A stretch of DNA of 64,000 nucleotides from positions 67,161,237 through 67,225,236 of the forward strand of contig CM055316.2 of assembly GCA_029255685.2 (NCBI GenBank), written 5' to 3'. Below, piece after piece: positions 45,310-56,300 of the stretch. Made by a program: the position numbers and the translations under genes. The notes under the pieces are model-generated. The model was given only the letters and a program-made list of their open reading frames with translations. It had not been told where the DNA came from and ran no database searches. Position 1 is the stretch's first letter. Each line of letters starts with the position of its first letter. Source of the DNA: Silene conica. Taxonomy: Eukaryota; Streptophyta; Magnoliopsida; Caryophyllales; Caryophyllaceae.

Positions 45310-48300
45310 ATGATGGAGGATCACTTATATTGTAAAGATTTGTATGAGCCTATCATTAGTGAAGATAAGCCGGAAGGAAAATCGGACAAAAGATTGGGAT
45401 ATTTTTAATCGGAAAGCGGTCGCTATGATACGTAAATATATCGACCGAAGTTTATTTGAGCATGTGGCTACTTTCACTAATGCTCATGAATTATGGACAA
45501 AACTTGAATCTATGATTCAAAAGAAAACTCCTAGAAATAAAACTCTTCTCGTAAGACGATTGGTGAAGTTAGATTTCAAAGATGGTCAAGGCATGATTGA
45601 ACACTTGAATAATTTCAAGGGCCTTGTAAACCAATTAACCAAGGTGGATATGAAGATTGATGACGAGCTACAAGCATTATTGCTTTTAAGCTATCTTCCT
45701 GAGAGTTGGGACACTTTAGTTGTTACACTCAGTAACTCATCCCTTGAAAGAAATCTCACTATGGATATAGTTGCTGACAGTCTTCTAAATGAAGAAGTTA
45801 GGAGAAAGGAGCGTGGAATTTCAATACATTCTGACGTTAATGTTGTTGAAAATAGAGGCAAGAGTGAAAATCGTGGTTATTCTAGAAACAAGGGGCGTGA
45901 CAAGTCAAGAGGACGATCCAAATCTCGTTCTAGAGCTAGCGTCACTTGTTATTATTGTGGTAAACCGGGTCATAGAAAATACGAATGTCGAAATTTGAAG
46001 AGAGACCAGAAAAATGGTACGGTCAAGCCAGATCAAATTGACCCAAAAGAGAAAGAAGAGCCAAGCACCAACGCTGTTGTGATTGAGGAAGAAACCGATA
46101 TATTTATAATAGGAGAAGACAATTATCTCAATCTAGCTTCTAATGAAAGCCTATGGATTGTCGATTCAGGTGCATCTTTTCACATCACCCCACATGAATG
46201 GTTATTTTCATCCTACAAGAAAGGTGATTTTGGTACTGTGGAAATGGAAAATCAAGTCACAAGCAAAATTGTTGGCTTAGGAGATATTCAACTGGTGACC
46301 AGTACCAGTTGTAAGCTTATGTTGAAAGATGTGAGACATGTACCTGATATGTAGCTTAATCTAATGTCAGCTGGTAAACTTGACGACGTCGGGTATATGA
46401 ATTATTTTGGTGCTGGCAAGTGGAAGCTCACCAAAGGTAACATGATTATTGCCCGAGGCAAGAAAGAAGGTACCTTCTATTTCACCCATGGACGCCTATT
46501 CAAGGAGGAGGCAAATATTGCTCATGATAATTCTTCCTTGGAATTATAGCATAAAAGGTTAGGGCATAGGAGTGAGAAAGGATTACAAATCCTCTCACAA
46601 AAGACCTACTACCAAAGGTGAAAGGTAAATCTCTTGATCCTTGCACACACTGTTTAATTAGCAGGAAAGCAGCATAGAGTCTCATTTAAAAGATCCAACT
46701 CACCATCTAAAAGAAAGTATATCCTAGATTTGGTTCATACTAACGTTTGCTCTATGACTGAAAAATCTCAAGGAGGTGCGTCATATTTTGGCACCTTTAT
46801 TGATGATCATTCGAGAAAGGTTTGGTTATATTTTTTGAAAACCAAAGACCAGGTACTTCAATCCTTTAAGGAATTCCATGCCATGGTGGAACGCCAAACG
46901 GGTAAGAAATTAAAGTGCGTCCGTGCTGATAATGGTGGTGAATACCGTGGTCCATTTGAAGATTATTGCAAGTCTTTTGGTATCCGGCTAGAAAAGACTC
47001 CTCCGAAGACACCTTAGCTAAATGGCATAGCTGAAAGAATGAACCGGACTATTTGTGAAAGAGTTCGATATATGTTATCTCACGCAAAACCCCCAAACTC
47101 ATATTGGGGAGAAGCTGTGAAAAATGTTATTGATATTATTAATCTCTCGCCATCAAACTCTTTAGATAAAGGTATTCGAGATGAAATATGGTCGGGAAAG
47201 AAAATATCTTATGATCACCTGAAGGTGTTTGGTTGTCGCGCAGTTGTCCACATTCCGGAGGACGAGCGAGCCAAACTGGATTCAAAAACCAGGCAGTGTA
47301 TTTACCTTGGCTCATCCAAAGATGAGTTTGGCTATAAATTATGGGATCCAGTCAAAAGAACGGTAGTGAGAAGTCGAGATGTTTTTTTCGAGGATCTAAC
47401 TATTGAAGACCTCAAGGAGCCTGAAAAGTCTCAACCTCATATTATTTTTCGTGATAATTCTTCACCATCCCCTGTGGTACCAAATGATGTAGGGAGAGAA
47501 GAAAGAGAAAAAAATCATGGTCAAAATGTTGAACAATTTGAAGTAGATGATATAAATACTCTAGTTCAATCTGAACCACGTCGTGGTGATAGAGAACGAC
47601 GTCCATCCACTAGATATAGTGAAGAAGAGTATGAACTTATCGTTGATGCGGGGGAGCCACAAAATTATAGAGAAGTTTAAACCAATGATCAGAAAGAAGA
47701 ATGTAATAAAGCTATGCAAGAAGAAATGCAATCCTTGCATGATAATTATACTTATGTTCTAGTGGAGTTGCCCAAAGGAAAACGAGCGTTGAGATGTAAA
47801 TGAGTGTTCAAGCTCAAGAATGAAGAGAACAATCCTAAACCTCGATTCAAAGCTCGAATTGTTGTCAAGGGATGCAATCAGAAAAAAAAGGGATAGATTT
47901 TGATGAAATATTTTCCCCTGTTGCTGTGAAGATGTCATCTATCCGAGTTGTAATGAGTCTAGCTGCTAGTCTAGATTTGGAGATTGAGCAACTCGATGTA
48001 AAAACTGCATTCTTACATGGAGATCTTGATGAGGAGATTTATATGGAGCAACCTGAAGGATTCGAAAAACCGGGTAAACAAAATCTCATATGTCGTCTCA
48101 ATAAAAGTCTTTATGGTTTAAAGCAAACACCACGTCAATGGTGTAAGAAATTTGATTCCTTCATGACCGAGCATGGTTTTAATAAAACACAGACCGATCA
48201 TTGTGTTTTCATGAAGAGGTACGCAAGTGGCATGATATTATTATTATTATATGTTGATGATATGTTAATTGTTGGGTAAGATAAGCTAAAAATTGCATCA

Positions 48301-49190
48301 CTTAAGAAAGCTCTAAGCAAATCATTTGCTATGAAATATTTGGGATCAGCGAGATCCTTGGGATAAAAGTTATTCGTGACCGAGAGAAGAAACTCTTATG
48401 GTTATCCCAAGAGAGATATATTGAGAAAGTCCTTGAAAAATTCAAGATGAACAATGCCAAGTCGGTTAGTATGCCACTTCCTAGACATATCAAACTCAGT
48501 AAGAAGCAAAGTCCAGTAAGTGAGAACGAAAGACTCGAGATGCAGAATATCCCCTATTCTTTTGTTGTTGGCAGTCTAATGTATGCCATGATATGTACAA
48601 GACCCGACATTGCTTATGCAGTCGGAGTAGTTAGTCGTCATGTATCTAATCCCGAAAAGGAACATTGGTCCGTTGTAAAATTGATATTTAGATATCTTCG
48701 GGGAACGAGCAATAGATGCTTATCTTTTGGAAAAGGCAAACCTTTGCTAAAAGGGTATTGTGATGCAGACATGGCAGGTGATGTCGACTCCAGAAAATCG
48801 ACATCGGGTTATTTGACTAATTTTGCAGGGGAGTTGTATCTTGGCAGTCTAAACTACAAAAATGTGTTGCGTTGTCAACTACAGAGGCCGAGTATATTGC
48901 AGCCGCCGAAGCTTGGAAAGAAATGTTATGACTGAAGAATTTCTTGCTAGAGCTTGAGCAAAAGCAAGAAAATTATGTTCTACTTTGTGATAATCAAAGC
49001 GCTATGCACTTAGCTAAAAATCCAACCTACCATTCAAGATCCAAACACATCGATGTTCGATATCATTAGATTCGAGATGTTTTAGAAGAAAAGAAGCTTC
49101 AACTTGATAAAGTCCACACTGATGATAATTGGTCCGACATGATGACCAAAACGATATCAAGAAAGAAGTTCGATGATTGTTGTCATGGGT
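45310..49190 (+). pseudogene. Copia gag-pol polyprotein, broken
   Basis: Gag begins near 45310 (EDHLYCKDLYEPIISEDK in one frame); an extra A near 45395 shifts into DWDIFNRKAVAMI. A UBN2-type gag and a CCHC knuckle (CYYCGKPGHRKYEC) follow, then protease (LWIVDSGASFH). A TAG at 46352 ends this frame. The GAG-pre-integrase remnant is at 46364-46549. Integrase (46730-47160) keeps FIDDHSRKVW, RADNGGEY and the glutamate in NGIAERMNRT, but a TAG interrupts it at about 47016. RT (47872-48279) has LDVKTAFLHGDLDEEIYM and LLLYVDDMLIVG. RNase H (48447-49190) has RPDIAYAVGVVSRH and GYCDADMAGDVDSRKSTSG. Several stops and shifts make it inactive. Confidence 0.9.
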
Positions 49191-49523
49191 CCCGTGTGGT
49201 GATACCCTCCAATTACGTCTAGAAGGGGGAGATTTGTTGAGTTATTCTCTCTTTAATTGAGGAAAGTAGCACATGAAGAAGTAAATACTAGAAATGTTTC
49301 AATGCAAGTGAAACATATCCATTGAATGAATTAGCTTGATGCGTTAATTCTATCAATGCTCAAAACGCCTTCACTGAATGAATGTGTAAGAAACATCCAT
49401 TTAGTCTTTATGAAGGTAGTAACTTATTCTCCATGATCACCTATAAATACGTACGGAAGATTAGAGAGCTTATTTCATCATTACGACAACACAAAATATA
49501 TTATTAATCCACAATAATTAGTA

Positions 49524-49818
49524 CTCCCTCCTATTCAACATAACCTTCCCTATTTGGGGAAGGCACGGAGAATAAGAAGGGGATTATTATATGGGAAAGT
49601 ATTGGTGTAGGGTTGGGTAATTAGGGAGAGGGTATGTATTGTGGGTAGTTGCGTGAATAAGGTGATTAAAATAAGTATAAAGTATGAGTATGGTGGGGTA
49701 TTGTGGTGGGGTGAGGTGATTAAAATATGTATAAAAATTTTACTAAATAAGGAAATAGGGAAGGTATTGTGAATAGACGAAAAAGAAAATAAGGAAGGTT
49801 ATGTTGAATAGGAGGGAG
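49524..49818. mobile_element. Stowaway (Tc1/mariner-type) MITE
   Basis: The near-perfect TIR CTCCCTCCTATTCAACATAA is inverted at the right end. The 295-bp element is flanked by TA dinucleotides (49522-49523, 49819-49820). It is absent from the matching position of the 5' LTR of the same copia element, so it inserted after that element. Confidence 0.92.
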
Positions 49819-50072
49819 TATATTAATATTGTGAGAGTTTTGTGAGAAAAGAAAGTCACTATTAATAGTGAGAGATATCCACCTTATTAAGGTGACGACT
49901 TGTAATCCTACTACAAATATTATAGTGGAAGAATTGGACACTTGTCCCGCAGTTGTTTACCTATTTAGGTTTTGCCGCGTAACCAAAAATCTTATTGTGT
50001 CTTTGTCTAATATTTTATTTAATTTTCCATAATTACACAAAGAGGAAAATACGAGTTTTTCCCAACACATTT

Positions 50073-51238
50073 AGTGAATTTTAGAGACCCTTACCATAAG
50101 CAAATCAAATAAATTCAACGAAATTAATCTTTATGTTGTTATTCTAATAGTATTTGACCTTTTACAAATGACTTTATTCTATCAATATTAGATATACAAT
50201 CGTACAATTGTGCAAGATAAGAAAACTTATAAAATCAGGTTGTCGAGTGCCACTCCTAAAGAGATCCACTATTTATAACAAATTTTGATTAAAAAAGTTT
50301 TTAATAGTCAAACATCTTGATACCATGTTTTTGTGATAATATAGTCGATAAATAAAAGTGATAAGAGTGATGATGAATGACTAAAATGAAAGAGATACAA
50401 AATTAAATATGATCCGCACTATAAGAGAATGTTACCTCTCAAATTTTGTTGTCATTACAAATTTATCGTACCTCCTTTTCTTTATTACTCTAGATTATAA
50501 AAGTCATATGAGTCAAACTGAACCGAACTAAAAAAAAGCTAAATTAGACCGAAATGAGCTGAATTTAAAAAATACTATTTAATGTATGTGTATTTTACCA
50601 TATTACAGTTAGGCCCGTGCATCGCATGGGCATTAAATCTAGTACAATGTTAAATTGAGGTTCAATATTTATAATATTTCTAACATTTGGACCAAATTGA
50701 TATATAATTGGTATAGAAATCGGTAAAAACTTTTTTATATCCGTGTCTTATACCTTCACCCAAGCATTTGCAGATCAATGCGCTTATATTCATGTCTTAT
50801 TAATTTCATATCAAACTTCGAATGTAAGCAAAATACACTCGTCCCATAAGTTTAAATCATAAATTAAAAATATTATAATTCTTAAATCATGAAAACTTAA
50901 AAATATTTGGCATGTAGGCGAGTATTAGCCCCGTCCCACCACCGAACATGGGTGAAATATTTGTACCAATACCCATTCGCGAATGTTGTACCCATACCCG
51001 CCCCAGTGCGACACCTGTTGTACTCGCCCAACTAACATCTTTATTTCTTACATTTAATCACACTCTACATGATCAAAATAATTATAATTAAAATGCGTGT
51101 AAAATAAGGATCATATTGTTTAAGATTAAAGAGGTAGATTATATTTTCCATATATTTCTAACACTACACAATAGTCTTTAAGTAATGTTTAAAGACATAG
51201 TATGACATGGATCGTGTGAAGTTAAGTTATTCAGGACA
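50073..51238. other. AT-rich intergenic DNA
   Basis: No ORF of note. It includes the Helitron-like 3' end at 50613-50642. Confidence 0.5.
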
Positions 51239-51240
51239 TA

Positions 51241-51337
51241 TTTCCTCTATCTCAATGAATAGTTTACACTTGTATTTTTTTGTATGGTGGATAAAGCAAG
51301 TGTAAATTATTGATTGGGAGTTTGGGGACAGAGGGAG
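51241..51337. mobile_element. Short Stowaway-like MITE
   Basis: 97 bp with imperfect inverted ends (TTTCCTCTATCTCAATGAAT left; CTCCCTCTGTCCCCAAACTC right, reverse complemented), both leading to AATTTACACTTG/AGTTTACACTTG. TA flanks both sides. Confidence 0.72.
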
Positions 51338-51450
51338 TAGTACTCTGTAGTAGGAATGAATCATATCAACTTATATGAAAGCCTAATTGTATCTAACCTC
51401 ATTAAAAAAATTCCTCGCGAGGTAAGTATGGTACTCTTATAGAATAACAC

Positions 51451-52170
51451 GGCCGTGCTTTTTCACATACGAAATTTACTCTTTCACATACAATTTTTAC
51501 AATTTTACCTTTATTAGTTTTTTCTCACATGTTCCCTCAAACCCAATACATCTCCCAGGCTCCCACTCAATGCGAGCACCCACCCTCTCCCCAATACCTC
51601 TATCTTACCCCGCCCACCACCTTCCATCCCTGTCGACAAATCCATCAGATCACTCAGGTACCACCACGCAGCCACCTTGCAAATACGCAGTAAGTTACGT
51701 AAGTAACTGACAATTTGCTGCACCAATCAACCTTTGAATTTAGTCTGTCATATATAAAGAAGATTCAATAATAACATTGATGATTGATGTAATTCGCTTA
51801 ACATTAATTTAAGAGTGGAATATAACTAGTAATAGCGTTCCATCTATCAGTAGTTGCAAACATATCCAGTACTCATTATTCAATGTGTATAGGTTGTGTT
51901 GCAAGACGATTTCGTTTATAAGGCCTATAATTGATAAAAAAAATTGCATCAAATATATTAACAATTGACAGATAAAAAAATTTCCTTATTAATTAGTGAA
52001 TTTAGATCTTTTGTTGAGGCTGAGTAATTAGATTATTAGTATTTACTTTTATGAAAAAGGTGGCAGTAAGAGTTAATTTAATTAGGTCTGGGGCGAGAAG
52101 GGTATTTGATGGAAAATTAATGATAAAGTGTATGTGAAAGAATAAAATCCGTATATAAAAAAGTAATTCC
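51451..52170. mobile_element. Mutator-like MITE, copy 2
   Basis: The left end GGCCGTGCTTTTTCACATAC and the right end GGAATTACTTTTTTATATAC (reverse complemented) match copy 1 at 29018-29845, including the inner 'tttactctttcacatac'. Flanking 9-10-bp sequences are only roughly similar. The interior differs from copy 1 over most of its length. Confidence 0.7.
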
Positions 52171-52679
52171 GTAATAATATTATACGTAGTTAATATGAAA
52201 TAGTAGAATTTATAGTATCTATTTGTACGACCGTTATACTATTATAAGGTGAATTTATTGTTATTGTAGGACTTATTATTATAAAATTTAAAAAACATAT
52301 GAGTTCTGTCTTTTTGATTTGTTGTTATTATCTTAAATTTTACATAGTAAAACAATTTGTATAGTCAATAATTAATTGTATATCATATATGTGGCAGCAG
52401 GTCTCCTGAAAGACAGTCTCCCACTAAATTAGTGGGATACATAACATGTAAAACAAAAATCATATAACTCCGTCTTTTCCGGTATGTGAGAGCTTTATCA
52501 ATAATGCTATTAAGAGTTAGTCTCTCTAACATTTTTGTGTATATGTAGAATCTTTAATAAGTTCAATTAGCTACATATACATTAGAATAGTAGATCTCAT
52601 TTAAGACATCGTCTTAAATGAATCTTTCACAACCCATATCTTCTGGTGATTAGTTAGGCGAGAAAATGTTATTGTGAGA

Positions 52680-52752
52680 GTGATTGTGTGACTGACACGT
52701 GTTAAGTTTAGTGGGTAGTGATTTTTCTTTTATACTTTTATATAGATATAGA
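52680..52752 (-). mobile_element. Helitron-like 5' end (minus orientation)
   Basis: Read on the minus strand the segment starts A|TCTATATCTATATAAAAG at 52752, like plant Helitron 5' termini, and continues with 'aatcactacccactaaact' and 'cacgtgtcag'. A matching 3' end was not found. Confidence 0.35.
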
Positions 52753-53311
52753 TGATAAATCTAGAAACACCTAAAGAGGTGTAAATTACCCCATTTAAGG
52801 GTTTTGCAAAAAATCATATTTTCATCATAAAGACATAAACTAAACTCGAGGCTGTAATTTTTACCATTCTTCAACAAAAATCCACCCATTTTCTTTTCCC
52901 TATTTTTTATTTTTATTTTTTAATTATTTTGTGGGAAAAACAAAAATAGAATCAATTCATTACCTTCGAACTTCTCCCAATTTTCTCTCTCTTTTTTTCC
53001 TCCCCATTTCAAAATACATTGTGTGATTTTGATTGTAATTCACAAATTACAATTCATCTAACTTCATCTTATACACAGAATCAAGAAATTTACACTTTTT
53101 TTAGTATTTTAATGTTGGTGTGATAGAGATTCAAAGAATGTTGGATACAAATTGAAAATTCAGGGAAGTCCGTTTATGGGGTCGATTTAATTGTATGACT
53201 TTATGATATAAGTTGAATTTTTATTGGAAAGCTCTAATCAATTTGGAATTCGGTAGGTGAATTTGTTTTATTTTAGTAAAAGAATAAAAAAAAATATGAG
53301 ATTACTTAGAA

Positions 53312-56300
53312 ATGAGGATAATTGGTGGATTTGAAGAAGAAGAAATGTCTGAATTGGTTGCCCGTACGGGTCGACATCAACAACGTTATGAACATGGTTG
53401 TCGCCTTGTTGCTGGGTAATTTTCTAAACATTCTTTTATTTTTAGTTTAATTTAAATTGTGTTGTTTAGTTTGTTTCTTGAGTTTTTTTTTATTGTTGTA
53501 CTTGAATTCAAATTATAATGTTGCGTACTACAAATTATAATTGTAATATATATTTACATTTTTCATGAAACTGAAAAATCGGTCATTCTTTGGTTGTAAA
53601 ATACCGCTTGTGACGAAATAAAGCGAAATTACTCATAGCCTAATGGAGGTTCTTTAACGCTTGAAGTAGTCATTTAATGATTTTTTTGATACATTTTCAT
53701 TGTTGTTTAAGGTCATATTAAAATAGCCTCGTGTCTAATCTATTTATTATTGGACCCCTTGAGGTGCTATGGTTATTGTATAATTGTTTCATTCACTTTA
53801 AATACATATTCTTTTATTGTTTTAATTTGAAATATCAGTTCCTTTATAAGTTAAAATGTAGGTCATGTAGATGTCTGAATTGAAGTATCTATTTTTTTAG
53901 GAGTAGCCAATGTTTAAGAGTATCTTCCGGTGGTTAGGTTTTAGGCATTGTAAATTTACAATTTTGTATATTATTAATTCATTGCTCTTAATTTGTACTA
54001 TAATTGAAACTTTGTGGTCCAAACATGAAATTTATTATGATCGTAAGAGGATGAAAATTGCACGTCTTTTAAGGTCAAAGTATTGTAGTTATCACATGAG
54101 TGTTGGAACAATTGCATTATTTAGTTTTGTTTTTGGATGACTTAGTTATAACATAGTGTACTATGAAATGAACGAGGTTGCTATCACGAGATATAGAGGA
54201 ATTCGTCATGTTTCTTAAGGTTTCAAAGTTAAGTTAAAGAGTGTAGGATACGTATTAGTATTTATGTATTATGGAGGTTGGTTGTGTTTAAGGCTCTCTT
54301 TTGGTGGTTATAGGTTGTAGGTATTGTCCATCATCAATTTTTTTGTTAATAACTAAAATTTATTGCTCTTGATGTTCGTAAAAACTAAAGCTTTATTTAT
54401 GACGCTTGTGAAAGGATGGAAGATTGTGTTTCTTACAAGGAAAAAGCTTTGTGGTTGTATTGGGTCCATTTTGATAGCGGACTTTTGCAGTCAATTCCCG
54501 CTTTCAAACAAGATTTGTCATACCCAAATTAAGTAGTACGGAGTATAATTAGGTTGTCAAACGCGAAGATGGTGGGGATAATTGTTAGTTCGGTTCTAGT
54601 ATAGATCTAGTTGGGTAACAGGGTTTTGATGAATGATGATTAACAACTAAGTAAAAGGAAATAGACTAGATGAAATAGCAATAAAAGGGAGACTAGGGTG
54701 TCGGGGTTACCATGAAGGGTGGTCAACGAAACATGCAAATCGGTTAACTAAGCTACTCAATGTATCGGTCTCGGCTCATCTCGTCTTTCGAGTCGACTTG
54801 CCTTAGGTCGAGGTTAACCTAGTTATCGCTATGGATTCATTCAACCAACATAGGAACAAGCAAATGAGAGTCTCGAACTATCACTAAAGACAAACAAAGG
54901 TGACAATTAAGGCCCAACCGTCATTGTGACAATACATCGAACACCTAGCATGCAATACTATGAATGACCTTTACAAATGAGCAACTAAGTTTAAGATTAA
55001 GCAAATAGGATCATTAACTACCCAACATAGGTTCCCCCTAACCCTAAATATAATATACTCACTCATACTTAGGTAAAACATGTAAACTAGTGTAGAAGAA
55101 GTGCTAAACATAATGAACAAAGTAAATGTAAACAATTGAAAACGAAAACTTAAAGGAAGTGTAAACAATTGAAAGAACTAAGTAAAGGAAAGAAGGATTA
55201 TACCAATACTTGAATAAAGGATGGAACTTGGATACACAAGAAGAGTTCTCTCAAACCACTTCAAATTACACCCAAAATCCAAAACATAAACTATTGATAT
55301 GCTAAGAATAAACTAGGAGAGATAAACTAAAAGATAAACTAAAAGATTATGAAAATTAACGAGTGATTAAGTAAGTGAGAAGAGTTTTGTAGCCTAAAAT
55401 GAAGAACAATGGAACAGTAGTAAACCCTAGAAAAATGTGCCTAAAATGTATAAAAATTGCGTAAATAAAAATAGTCTAAGTACGGGTTTATATAGTGCGC
55501 GATATCCTGAGAAGGGGCTCCCAGCCGGTGGACCGGCTGACGATCGGGGACCGGCTGAGGAGCCTGAACCTTGATACTGAAATTTTTCTTCAAATGAGCT
55601 TCCCTCTCAGCCGGTGGATCGGCTGCCGGTTGGCCACCGGCCGAGGGCCTTGATTCTTGCTATTGGAATTTGCACGAATTTCTTCAAAGTACTAGGGCTC
55701 CCAGCCGGTCCATCCAGCTGCCGGTCAGATGTCAGCTGAGGACCCTGCTATCTTCAGAAACTGCCCAACTACTGTTTTCTTGATGCTTGAAAAATTGACT
55801 AAGTGTGGCTGGGGTTCCCAACCGGCTGACCGGCTACCGGCCGACCGGTTGAGGACCCCATTTGTCATTCCTTCCTCTTCTTCAATGGGACTATGGTCAA
55901 GGGGCTACCAGCCGGCATACCGGCTGCCGGCCGACCGGATAGGGACCCCCATTTGCCATATCTTCACCTTTTCTCCTCTTTTTGCATCGATTCCGCCTCG
56001 TTTGCTCCCGTTTCTTCATTCCAGCCTCATGTCCTACAAAATAGAAACCTAATACGTAGAATAGAGATATCGGGCATAAAATCAAGCAATGGCATGTAAA
56101 ACGGGGACGAAACGAAATCAAAATGAAAGGAAAAATAAGGAAAATAATGATCAATTTTGGACTCATCAGGTATGCTACAATTTTGAAGAATTTTTGATTT
56201 TCTTTTTGGTCTTGGATAAATAAGTATAAGGCCGTGTGTAACAAAATAATCAAGATTCTCTTGAGATTTTTTTAAGATATCTATTGTGTATCTCAAGGTT

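Larger units (their letters stand above)
44108..50067 (+). mobile_element. Ty1/copia retrotransposon with nested TRIM and Stowaway
   Basis: The LTRs are 44108-45198 (533 bp without the TRIM) and 49235-50067 (about 535 bp without the MITE). The 3' LTR starts TGTTGAGTTATTC; the 5' LTR start has drifted to TTTTGGGTTATTC. Both end TTTTTCCCAACA. The duplication CATTT is at 44103-44107 and 50068-50072. The PBS TGGTATCAGAGCC (45200-45212) matches initiator tRNA-Met. The PPT AAGGGGGAGATT lies at about 49223-49234. All pol domains are in copia order but the reading frame is broken. Confidence 0.92.
40068..50642 (+). mobile_element. Candidate Helitron with later nested insertions
   Basis: The left end A|TCTATATTATTAAAGG at 40068 matches the plant Helitron 5' consensus. 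The right end has the hairpin GCCCGTGC-ATC-GCATGGGC at 50613-50631, then CTAG|T at 50642. Both ends have the same orientation and sit between A and T. Between them lie a truncated hAT gene, a CACTA end, a GGGTC-rich minisatellite and a copia element (5.96 kb). Without the copia the unit would be about 4.6 kb. Pairing of these two ends is an inference; no Rep/helicase gene is present. Confidence 0.4.

Noticed and set aside
54320-54330. GGTAT followed by TG as a left LTR edge matching GGTAT at 56170
   Set aside because: The region aligns with the tandem copy at 53910-54140 across this point, so it is not an insertion boundary.
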